Below, one piece after another: positions 1 through 5,410 of a DNA stretch of 13,727 nucleotides. Location of the stretch: positions 1 to 13,727 of the forward strand of contig CAAEKI010000291.1 of assembly GCA_900756495.1 (NCBI GenBank), written 5' to 3'. The notes under the pieces are model-generated. The model searched no databases. It worked only from the letters and a program-made list of their open reading frames with translations, and was not told where the DNA came from. Position numbers and translations under genes: made by a program. The stretch's first letter is position 1, and each line of letters begins with the position of its first letter. Origin of the DNA: an uncultured Oscillospiraceae bacterium. GTDB taxonomy: Bacteria > Bacillota > Clostridia > Oscillospirales > Oscillospiraceae.

Positions 1-105
1 GAGGGGTGAGAGGCTGGAAGGATAAAAATACAGCGGACTGACAAGCAGATTACAAGATACAAGAGGAGCTCCTGGCGGATTCCGCAGAGAGACAATACCT
101 TAACA

Positions 106-139
106 GGGAGACGGCACAGCCGAAGCTGTGCCGTCTCCC
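106..139 (-). terminator. Strong hairpin downstream of typA
   Basis: A perfect 15-bp inverted repeat (106-120 with 125-139) encloses a 4-nt loop. Read on the minus strand, the direction of typA, the loop is TTCG closed by a C-G pair, the extra-stable UUCG tetraloop. It lies about 42 nt after the typA stop codon. The sequence after it on the minus strand (TGTTAAGGTAT) is only weakly T-rich, so it may act as an imperfect intrinsic terminator or as an RNA 3'-end stabiliser. Its position and loop polarity favour a role in the typA transcript. The remaining bases at 1-105 show no gene that I can support. Confidence 0.65.
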
Positions 140-181
140 AAATACTTGAGCCAGCATTTTACAGGAGCTGTTTCAAGATCC

Positions 182-2005
182 CTATTTCTTTTTGGAGGCA
201 ATGCGCATCCGCTCGCCGTGATCCAACACCCGCTTGCGCAGACGCAGATTCTCCGGGGTGACCTCCAGCAGTTCGTCGTCAGCCAGGAACTCCAGGCACT
301 GCTCCAGGCTTAAGGTGCGGGGAGTGGTGAGGCGCAGGGCATCGTCGGAGCCGGAGGCCCGCATGTTGGTAAGCTGCTTTTTTTTGCAGACATTTACCGT
401 AATGTCCTCCTGCTTGGGCGTTTCCCCTACAATCATACCGGCATAGACCGGCACTCCGGCACCGATGAAGAGAACGCCGCGCTCTTGTGCATTAAAGAGG
501 CCGTAGGTGACAGATTCTCCGGTCTCAAAGGAGACCAGAGAGCCGCTGGCACGGCGCTGAATATCACCCTTCACAGGTGCGTAAGAGTCAAAGATTGAGG
601 CCATAATCCCCTCGCCTTTGGTGTCGGTGAGAAACTCATTTCGGTAGCCGAAAAGGCCGCGGGCGGGGACCAGGAACTCCACTATCATCCGATTGCCGAC
701 CGGAGTCATTTCCACCAGATCGCCTTTTCGGGATCCGATTTTCTCTATCACAGAGCCCACTGCGTCGGAGGGCACGTCCACGACCAAGCGCTCGATCGGT
801 TCACACTTTTTGCCGTCAATCTCCTGGAAGAGAACGCGGGGGGGGGAGACCTGGAATTCATAGCCCTCGCGGCGCATAGTCTCAATCAGGATACTGAGAG
901 ACATTTCACCCCGGCCCGCCACATTGAACGAGTCGGTGGAGTCCGTCTCGGTCACCCGCAGGGATACGTCTTTGAGTGTCTCCCGGAAGAGCCGCTCCCG
1001 GAGCTGGCGGGAGGTGACGAATTTGCCCTCTCTGCCGGCAAAGGGGGAGTCGTTGACGGAGAAGGTCATCTCAATGGTGGGGGCTGAGATTTTGACAAAC
1101 TCAATGGGCTCGGCGGCATCGGGAACACAGATTGTGTCGCCGATGGTTACATCGCCGATACCGCTCATCGCAATGATGTTCCCGGCCGTGGCCTCGGTTA
1201 CCGGCACCTTGCCCAGACCGTCGAATTGGTACAGAGAGACCGCCTTGGCGCGCTGAGGGGGCTCGTCCGGCTTATGGAAGTTGCACACGGCAATCTCCTG
1301 ATTCTGCTTAATGGTGCCACGCTCAATGCGGCCAATGGCAATGCGGCCCACAAATTCGTTATAGTCGATGGAGGACACCAGCATCTGAAAGGGGGCGTCC
1401 ACATCGGCCTCTGGACCGGGGATGTAGTCCAGGATGGTTTCGAACAGAGGCGTGAGGTCGGTGCCCGGCACATCGGGAGAATAGGAGGCGGTGCCGTTGC
1501 GGCCCGAGCAGAACAGCGTGGGGGAGTCAAATTGCTCTTCTGTTGCATCCAGATCCATCAGCAGCTCCAGGACCTCGTCGCAAACCTCATGAATGCGCTG
1601 ATCAGGACGGTCGATCTTGTTGACAACTACGATGACCCGGTGACCAAGCTCCAGCGCCTTGGAGAGGACAAAGCGGGTCTGGGGCATGGGGCCTTCGGCA
1701 GCATCCACCAGCAGGATGACGCCGTTGACCATCTTGAGAATGCGCTCTACCTCGCCGCCAAAGTCGGCGTGACCAGGGGTGTCGACAATATTGATCTTTA
1801 CGTCTTTGTAATGGACGGCGGTATTTTTGGCCAGAATGGTGATGCCCCGTTCCCGTTCCAGGTCATTGGAGTCCATGACCCGCTCCACAGTGGCTTGGTT
1901 TTCGCGGTAAATGCCGCCCTGCTTGAGCATTTCGTCTACCAGAGTGGTTTTTCCGTGGTCGACGTGGGCGATGATGGCTACGTTTCTCAGCTTGCTGTCC
2001 TGCAA
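182..2005 (-). CDS. typA: TypA/BipA ribosome-associated translational GTPase
   Basis: This is a 607-residue GTPase of the TypA/BipA family, close to the usual family length. These proteins bind the 70S ribosome and help 50S assembly and stress or cold adaptation. Visible motifs are the G1 loop AHVDHGKTT (residues 13-21), the G3 motif DTPGH (75-79) and the G4 motif NKID (129-132). EF-G-like domains follow, and the protein ends in a basic tail with SKKK. The frame stays open upstream to a TTG at 2056, but I chose the TTG at 2003-2005. It gives the normal family N-terminus (QDSKLRN), has a GAGGTG ribosome binding site at 2013-2018 with 7-nt spacing, and the promoter at 2059-2087 would start the RNA near 2052. 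The ATGs at 2044 and 2035 lack a ribosome binding site. The gene is monocistronic and ends in a hairpin. Identity is nearly certain; the start is likely. Confidence 0.97.
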   Translation of the reverse strand: MQDSKLRNVAIIAHVDHGKTTLVDEMLKQGGIYRENQATVERVMDSNDLERERGITILAKNTAVHYKDVKINIVDTPGHADFGGEVERILKMVNGVILLVDAAEGPMPQTRFVLSKALELGHRVIVVVNKIDRPDQRIHEVCDEVLELLMDLDATEEQFDSPTLFCSGRNGTASYSPDVPGTDLTPLFETILDYIPGPEADVDAPFQMLVSSIDYNEFVGRIAIGRIERGTIKQNQEIAVCNFHKPDEPPQRAKAVSLYQFDGLGKVPVTEATAGNIIAMSGIGDVTIGDTICVPDAAEPIEFVKISAPTIEMTFSVNDSPFAGREGKFVTSRQLRERLFRETLKDVSLRVTETDSTDSFNVAGRGEMSLSILIETMRREGYEFQVSPPRVLFQEIDGKKCEPIERLVVDVPSDAVGSVIEKIGSRKGDLVEMTPVGNRMIVEFLVPARGLFGYRNEFLTDTKGEGIMASIFDSYAPVKGDIQRRASGSLVSFETGESVTYGLFNAQERGVLFIGAGVPVYAGMIVGETPKQEDITVNVCKKKQLTNMRASGSDDALRLTTPRTLSLEQCLEFLADDELLEVTPENLRLRKRVLDHGERMRIASKKK

Positions 2006-2058
2006 AGTGGTGCACCTCACATCTATTTTAAACATTTTGTCCATAAACTCGACCAAAT

Positions 2059-2087
2059 ATTATACCGTAATGCATATGGAAACGCAA
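2059..2087 (-). promoter_or_regulatory. Vegetative promoter of typA
   Basis: On the minus strand a -35 box TTGCGT (2082-2087) and a perfect -10 box TATAAT (2059-2064) are separated by exactly 17 bp. The predicted start of transcription is near 2052, about 47 nt ahead of the TTG start at 2005. This is a SigA-type promoter by sequence only. Confidence 0.75.
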
Positions 2088-2151
2088 TGTGTTTTGCACC
2101 TCTTTTTCAAAAAAGATCACCAAAAAATTTGATTTCTCTGCGGCGGAAACG

Positions 2152-2180
2152 TTGACAGCGCTGCTCAGGTAGGGTAAAAT
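2152..2180 (+). promoter_or_regulatory. Promoter of the tRNA-Arg gene
   Basis: A perfect -35 hexamer TTGACA (2152-2157) and a near-perfect -10 TAAAAT (2175-2180) have a 17-bp spacer. The -10 box ends 16 bp before the mature tRNA 5' end at 2197. Such a near-consensus promoter suits a stable-RNA gene. It is divergent from the typA promoter. Confidence 0.85.
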
Positions 2181-2196
2181 AACTCTTGCACCATAT

Positions 2197-2273
2197 GCGC
2201 CTGTAGCTCAGCAGGATAGAGCGACCGCCTCCTAAGCGGTAGGTCGGAGGTTCGAATCCCCTCAGGCGTGCCA
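2197..2273 (+). tRNA. tRNA-Arg (anticodon CCU)
   Basis: The 77-nt cloverleaf has a 7-bp acceptor stem (2197-2203 with 2263-2269), a D-stem GCTC/GAGC, an anticodon stem ACCGC/GCGGT, and a loop CTCCTAA that puts CCT at positions 34-36, so it reads AGG codons. A 5-nt variable loop and the T-loop TTCGAAT follow, and CCA is encoded in the DNA. Two oddities stand out: the acceptor begins with a G-U pair (G1-U72), and the T-stem has an A-C mismatch (position 51 against 63) where an A-U pair is usual. The promoter upstream and the palindrome downstream make it a self-contained unit. Identity as tRNA-Arg is secure; the effect of the mismatch is unknown. Confidence 0.95.
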
Positions 2274-2279
2274 GAGATG

Positions 2280-2312
2280 AGAAGGACACGCATGCGTGTC
2301 CTTCTTTCCTTT
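2280..2312 (+). terminator. Terminator-like 26-bp perfect palindrome after tRNA-Arg
   Basis: Positions 2280-2305 form a perfect inverted repeat, 13 + 13 bases with no unpaired spacer, so the RNA hairpin must open a few central bases to make its loop. It is followed by the T-rich stretch TTTCCTTT ending near 2312. It lies 6 nt after the tRNA CCA end and probably terminates the tRNA transcript. The T-tract is interrupted by CC, so some read-through into the pseudouridine synthase gene is plausible, and I see no clear separate promoter for that gene. Confidence 0.7.
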
Positions 2313-2335
2313 CAACAGCGGGGAGGCGGTCGGAA

Positions 2336-3202
2336 ATGGGAAAGGAGCAGCGCTACCCGGCGGAGGAGGCCGGTCCTCTGCTGGAATTCCTGCTTGCCCA
2401 TGTTGCGGGAAAATCCCGCAACCATATAAAATCGCTTCTGAGGCGGGGACAGGTGGCAGTAGAGGGACAAACTGCAACCCGTTTTGATCACCAGCTCTTG
2501 CCGGGGCAGATGGTGACGGTGGCCGGTTCGGTGCCCGAGGAAGTTAAGCTGCCCTTTCCCATCCTCTATGAGGATGAGGAGATCCTGGTGGTGGACAAGC
2601 CCGCCGGGCTGCTGTCCATGGCCAATGAGAGGGAGCGGTACCGCACAGCATACCGTATGGCTACAGACTATATGAGCAGGAAGAACCCGAGAGGCCGGGT
2701 TTTTATTGTCCACCGGCTGGACCGTGATACGTCCGGCGTTCTCCTGTTTGCCAAGAGCGAGGCCGTCAAGCGGGCCTACCAGGACAATTGGGGAGAACTT
2801 GTCCGCCGTCGTGGCTACCTGGCGGTGGTGGAGGGGCGGATGGAAAAGGCGCAGGGCACGGTGAGATCCAGACTGAGAGAGACCACTGCTCATCGGGTCT
2901 ATTCAGCCGCCCCTGGGCAAGACGGCCGGGAGGCGGTCACCCGCTTTACTCTGCAGGAAAGCGGAAAGAGATACTCCCTTCTGGAAGTGGATATTGATAC
3001 CGGGCGGAAAAATCAGATCCGGGTTCATATGGCCGATCTGGGACACCCCGTTGTTGGAGACAGGAAGTATGGGGCCGCCGCCAGTCCATTAAACCGCCTT
3101 TGCCTGCACGCCCATATACTGGAATTGGTTAACCCTGTGACAGGCAGGGATATGCTGTTTAAGGCCCCTGTTCCCAAGGATTTTTACAGGCTGGTGCGGT
3201 AA
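2336..3202 (+). CDS. RluA-family 23S rRNA/tRNA pseudouridine synthase
   Basis: This 288-residue enzyme isomerises uridine to pseudouridine in rRNA or tRNA. An N-terminal S4-like RNA-binding segment spans about residues 13-65, and the catalytic domain follows. The family signature HRLDRDTSG (126-134) contains the expected nucleophile Asp129, and TGRKNQIRVH followed by a GHPVVGD segment forms the conserved C-terminal part of the active site. Length and domain order fit RluA/RluD-type synthases of Firmicutes, but the exact substrate uridine cannot be told from sequence. The ATG at 2336 has a GGAGG site at 2322-2326 with 9-nt spacing. The gene lies just after the tRNA-Arg terminator on the same strand and faces a decayed minus-strand gene remnant. 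I leave the symbol blank because RluA, RluC and RluD cannot be separated here. Confidence 0.93.
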   Translation: MGKEQRYPAEEAGPLLEFLLAHVAGKSRNHIKSLLRRGQVAVEGQTATRFDHQLLPGQMVTVAGSVPEEVKLPFPILYEDEEILVVDKPAGLLSMANERERYRTAYRMATDYMSRKNPRGRVFIVHRLDRDTSGVLLFAKSEAVKRAYQDNWGELVRRRGYLAVVEGRMEKAQGTVRSRLRETTAHRVYSAAPGQDGREAVTRFTLQESGKRYSLLEVDIDTGRKNQIRVHMADLGHPVVGDRKYGAAASPLNRLCLHAHILELVNPVTGRDMLFKAPVPKDFYRLVR

Positions 3203-3305
3203 GCCTCCGGGATAACAGAAGCCGCGTTGCCGGTGTGCTGCTGGCGGTTGCAGGCAGAGCATGGGGGAAGGGGCTAATTGGCGCGGGAGATCCAGGGGGT
3301 GATAC

Positions 3306-3579
3306 GTCTAGCCCCAGCCCCTCACGCACCTGGGCGCGGAGCTCGCTGAGTTCGGGGTACTGATAAAAAAGTTGAGCTTCTGCTCCCACACGGCCTCTCC
3401 CGCCGGTGCATCCCATATCGCAAAGTAAGCAAAACGCTCGGCGATATCCTCCGAGGGAGCGATAGCGGCATATTCGCTGACAAAGCCGTCCTCGTGGCGA
3501 AGAAAGAAATTCCAGCCATGTATCGCTGGTTTGCCGCAGGGCGGGCCTGTGTTGGAACCTGGAACGCTGGATTGGGATT
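3306..3579 (-). pseudogene. Decayed C-terminal remnant, zinc-metallopeptidase-like
   Basis: The minus strand carries a protein-like reading frame with no start codon or ribosome binding site. It reads GWNFFLRHEDGFVSEYAA from 3517 leftward, then an acidic EDIAERFAYF stretch, then EQKLNFF. At the A6 run 3365-3370 (T6 on this strand) the frame breaks. Restoring one T gives a smooth continuation, YQYPELSELRAQVREGLGLD. Without the repair the first frame stops at a TAG near 3309-3311. The pattern of EDxAE, then KxxFFYQYPEL, then LRxxxREGL recalls the C-terminal end of putative zinc-dependent metallopeptidases found in clostridial genomes, where the glutamate could be a metal ligand. No HEXXH motif is present, so the catalytic half is missing. 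The family name comes from remembered pattern and is uncertain. The broken coding character is visible. The rest of the 3203-3579 gap shows nothing else that I can support. Confidence 0.6.
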
Positions 3580-3789
3580 CTAGATCTGTTCCCGCTCGAA
3601 GACCAGATCCATCTCTTCGATATGGCCTGTACCGCGCTGTACAGCTGGAATAAAGCCTACATACCTCCAGCCTCCGGCCGCCCTTCTGTCGATAATCGCT
3701 TTATATTCTTCTGTTCCGTACCGGTTGCCGGAGAGCATCCCCCAGCCGGAGATGTCGCTGCTGATGCGCTCGTATTCATAGATATACAT
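3580..3789 (-). CDS. Small DUF4177-like protein
   Basis: This 69-residue protein starts MYIYEYERIS and contains an aromatic-glycine core AAGGWRYVGFIP (residues 37-48), then a C-terminal beta segment MDLVFEREQI. A short beta strand, then a helix, then a GW-V pattern matches small DUF4177-type proteins, whose function is unknown. There is no signal peptide or membrane segment, so it is probably cytosolic. The start is firm: ATG at 3787-3789 with AAGGAGG at 3798-3804 and 8-nt spacing, and a good promoter at 3826-3854. The stop is directly followed by the decayed metallopeptidase-like remnant in another frame, so the two may once have formed a pair, or the junction may mark a deletion. The family call is moderately confident; no function is claimed. 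Confidence 0.8.
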   Translation of the reverse strand: MYIYEYERISSDISGWGMLSGNRYGTEEYKAIIDRRAAGGWRYVGFIPAVQRGTGHIEEMDLVFEREQI

Positions 3790-3825
3790 GTTCTGCCCCT
3801 CCTTCCGCTTTGTTGTTTCGTGGAG

Positions 3826-3854
3826 ATCTTAACATATCGCTCTGTGGGCATCAA
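3826..3854 (-). promoter_or_regulatory. Promoter of the DUF4177-like gene
   Basis: On the minus strand a -35 box TTGATG (3849-3854) is followed by a 17-bp spacer and a -10 box TAAGAT (3826-3831). The spacer ends in TGT, which gives an extended -10 (TGn). The predicted 5' leader is about 30 nt. This supports the small gene being expressed on its own, after the ilvE terminator. Confidence 0.65.
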
Positions 3855-3911
3855 GAGAGCAAGGAAAGAAAGTAGTGCTGGCCGTTGAGAGAAAGCTGTG
3901 GGCGGGCGAGA

Positions 3912-3963
3912 GATTAAAAGACTGAGGCCTCCGGCTTTCCTTCCTGTGAAAGCCGGAGGCCTC
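3912..3963 (-). terminator. Rho-independent terminator of ilvE
   Basis: A perfect 16-bp stem (3924-3939 with 3948-3963) with an 8-nt loop is followed on the minus strand by TCTTTTAA. It begins 20 nt after the ilvE stop codon. The T-tract is on the minus-strand side only, so it terminates ilvE and separates it from the DUF4177-like gene. Confidence 0.88.
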
Positions 3964-3983
3964 GTAGATTCGCTTTGTAGTGC

Positions 3984-5051
3984 TCAGTCCAGTTTGACAA
4001 TCCAGCCGAAGGGGTCGGGTTGAGTGCCCCACTGGATAGCGGTGAGGGTGTCATATAGCTTCTGGGTCAATGCGCCAATTTTGCCGCCGTTGACCACAAC
4101 GTGCTTCTCACCCCAGCCCATTTCACCGATGGGGGAAACGACAGCGGCGGTACCGGAACCGAAGGCCTCCTCCAGCTTGCCGGACTCTGCGGCGTCAAAG
4201 AGCTCTTCAGCCGTAATAAGGCGCTCTTCCACGGGGACGCCCCAGTTCCTGAGCAGCTCCAAACAAGATTTTCGGGTAATGCCGGGAAGCACTGAGCCGG
4301 TGAGGGCGGGTGTGATCACCTTGCCGTCTATCTTGAAGAGGACATTCATGGAGCCAACTTCTTCAATATACTTGCGGTGAACGCCGTCCAGCCAGAGAAC
4401 CTGGGCGTAGCCCTGTTCCTCGGCCCGCTCTCCGGCACGGATAGAGGCGGCATAGTTGCCGCCGCACTTGGTATAGCCGGTGCCACCCCGGACGGCGCGC
4501 ACATCCTCATTCTCCACATAGATGCGCACTGGATTGATGCCCTCGGCATAGTAGGCGCCTACGGGGCAGCAGATGATACAGAAGAGATAATCGTGGGCGG
4601 CGTGGACGCCCAGACTGGGGGTAGTGGCGATAATGAAAGGCCGGATATACAGAGAAGTGCCAGGCGCAGAGGGTACCCAATCCTGTTCCAGGCGTACCAG
4701 TTGCTCGATGGCGGCCAGGGCCTCCTCTTCTGAAAGCTGGGGAATACACATACGCTCACAGGAGGAATTGATACGCCGTACATTTTCCATGGGACGGAAG
4801 AGCTGAACGCCGCCCTCGGGATTGCGGTAGGCCTTCATGCCTTCGAAGACCTCCTGGGCATAGTGAAAGACCATGGCGGAGGGCTCCAGGCACAGGGGAC
4901 CGTAGGGGACGATGCGTCCGTCATGCCAGCCCTGGCCTGTGGTATAATTCATTAAAAACATGTGATCGGTAAAGGTCTTGCCGAACACAAGGGTGTTGGG
5001 ATCGGGCTTTGCTCGATACGTTTGGGCCCGCTGCACAGGATATTCTATCAT
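3984..5051 (-). CDS. ilvE: Branched-chain amino acid aminotransferase (class IV, PLP)
   Basis: This 355-residue enzyme is a fold-type IV, PLP-dependent transaminase that interconverts Leu, Ile and Val with their 2-oxo acids, using 2-oxoglutarate/glutamate (EC 2.6.1.42). The length fits the longer bacterial and eukaryotic-type BCAT branch (about 340-360 aa) rather than the about 300-aa E. coli type. Visible signatures are QEVFEGMKAYR (66-76), RPMENVRRIN (86-95), and GGTGYTKCGGNYAAS, in which Lys195 is the expected Schiff-base lysine. EVGSMN (231-236) and a C-terminal FGSGTAAVVSPI segment bind the cofactor phosphate. The ATG at 5049-5051 has TAAGGAGG at 5061-5068 with 9-nt spacing. The gene stands alone between its own promoter and terminator, with about 115 nt of 5' leader. 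It is divergent from the gdpP operon. Confidence 0.97.
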   Translation of the reverse strand: MIEYPVQRAQTYRAKPDPNTLVFGKTFTDHMFLMNYTTGQGWHDGRIVPYGPLCLEPSAMVFHYAQEVFEGMKAYRNPEGGVQLFRPMENVRRINSSCERMCIPQLSEEEALAAIEQLVRLEQDWVPSAPGTSLYIRPFIIATTPSLGVHAAHDYLFCIICCPVGAYYAEGINPVRIYVENEDVRAVRGGTGYTKCGGNYAASIRAGERAEEQGYAQVLWLDGVHRKYIEEVGSMNVLFKIDGKVITPALTGSVLPGITRKSCLELLRNWGVPVEERLITAEELFDAAESGKLEEAFGSGTAAVVSPIGEMGWGEKHVVVNGGKIGALTQKLYDTLTAIQWGTQPDPFGWIVKLD

Positions 5052-5147
5052 TTATGAAGGCCTCCTTAGCGATGGCATTTCCTGATTTGCCAATTTAATT
5101 TTTAGTATGGCAGTTTGAAGGACAAAAGAATATAAACCATGATACAA

Positions 5148-5176
5148 TTGTTATGAAACAAAAAATTTTGTACATT
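5148..5176 (+). promoter_or_regulatory. Possible plus-strand promoter into the ilvE-gdpP gap
   Basis: A -35-like TTGTTA (5148-5153) and a -10-like TACATT (5171-5176) have a 17-bp spacer. Each matches consensus at four of six positions. It overlaps the -10 of the divergent ilvE promoter, so the two could not be occupied together. RNA would start near 5183, just at the structured segment. This is a candidate only. Confidence 0.35.
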
Positions 5177-5202
5177 ATAGCAAGAGGAAAAAATCTGTGC
5201 AA
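5174..5202 (-). promoter_or_regulatory. Promoter of ilvE
   Basis: The minus strand has a perfect -10 TATAAT (5174-5179), a 17-bp spacer and a weak -35 TTGCAC (5197-5202). The -35 lies inside the left arm of a strong hairpin (5194-5218). The expected RNA start is near 5167, within the AT-rich inverted repeat 5158-5171 (ACAAAA/TTTTGT), which sits where an operator could act. A second short palindrome, ACAATTGT, lies at 5144-5151 in the leader. Operator function is speculation. Confidence 0.65.
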
Positions 5203-5218
5203 GAACCTCTTGCGCAGA
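5188..5218 (-). terminator. Intrinsic-terminator-like hairpin, minus strand
   Basis: An 11-bp stem (5194-5204 with 5208-5218) with a 3-nt loop is followed on the minus strand by six T residues (5193-5188). One stem position is G-U on the plus strand and A-C on the minus strand. It lies upstream of ilvE and overlaps its -35 box. It could stop antisense transcription coming from the gdpP side, or act as an attenuator for a longer ilvE leader. Confidence 0.45.
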
Positions 5219-5232
5219 CAGAGAAGCTCCCA

Positions 5233-5269
5233 CGCTTTGCTGTTGCATACGGCAAGGCGCTTTTATTTT
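5233..5269 (+). terminator. Intrinsic-terminator-like hairpin, plus strand, upstream of gdpP
   Basis: A 10-bp stem (5233-5242 with 5250-5259), including two G-U pairs that exist only in the plus-strand RNA, encloses a 7-nt loop. It is followed by C and then TTTTATTTT (5261-5269). It would end any transcript started near 5183 after about 87 nt, giving a short RNA, or act as an attenuator ahead of gdpP. Confidence 0.5.
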
Positions 5270-5364
5270 GCTGGGCTGAACCGGTGAAACTCCCAAAGGA
5301 CCTGAGGGAGCGGGATATCGGAAGAGACCGGCAGAAATATAGACTACCGCATTACAAAAATTTG

Positions 5365-5373
5365 TGTTATAAT
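5365..5373 (+). promoter_or_regulatory. Extended -10 promoter of the gdpP operon
   Basis: A perfect extended -10 element TGTTATAAT is present, with no recognisable -35 at 16-18 bp spacing (the best candidate, TACCGC, is poor). Extended -10 promoters can work without a -35. The predicted RNA start near 5380 leaves a leader of about 30 nt before the gdpP ATG, downstream of the structured segment. Confidence 0.6.
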
Positions 5374-5410
5374 CAATTATTATCGCCCTTATCTTCAAGG
5401 GAGGTGCACT

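Larger units (their letters stand above)
5182..5340 (+). other. Structured intergenic segment, possible leader or small RNA
   Basis: This part of the 359-bp ilvE-gdpP gap is unusually rich in pairing options on the plus strand. AAGAGG (5182-5187) can pair with CCTCTT (5206-5211), which excludes the 5194-5218 hairpin. GCTCCC (5226-5231) can pair with GGGAGC (5306-5311), which competes with the local CTCCC/GGGAG stem (5290-5294 with 5306-5310). CCGGT (5281-5285) pairs with ACCGG (5327-5331) around that local stem. A terminator-like hairpin lies in the middle. I compared it by memory with cobalamin, glycine, c-di-AMP, SAM, FMN and T-box elements and found no full match. No credible coding frame is seen. 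Confidence 0.35.

Noticed and set aside
1..105. Promoter for a minus-strand gene left of the window (TTGTAA and TATTTT)
   Set aside because: The hexamers are weak and the spacing is 19 bp; too little evidence to report.
1226..2155. Long plus-strand open frame of 309 codons opposite typA
   Set aside because: It is the antisense shadow of typA, has no ribosome binding site or recognisable protein motif, and typA is unmistakable.
2107..2289. Minus-strand 60-codon frame over the tRNA gene
   Set aside because: It is antisense to the tRNA; such frames (RGFEPPTYRLGG-type peptides) are a well-known annotation artefact over tRNA genes.
2197..2312. Integration (att) site at the tRNA-Arg 3' end
   Set aside because: No integrase gene, no repeated tRNA 3' segment and no foreign-looking cargo were found in the window.
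3829..4032. Minus-strand 67-codon frame over the ilvE terminator
   Set aside because: It covers the terminator hairpin and the end of ilvE in another frame, with no ribosome binding site.
5286..5310. Glycine riboswitch suspected from AAACTCCC and AAAGGAC
   Set aside because: The GGAGAG and CCGAAGG core elements are missing and the spacing is wrong.
5275..5335. Cobalamin riboswitch suspected from GAACCGGTGAAACTCC and a later AGACCGGC
   Set aside because: The invariant CCCGC-ACTGT part is absent and the helix order does not fit; the likeness is limited to short words.
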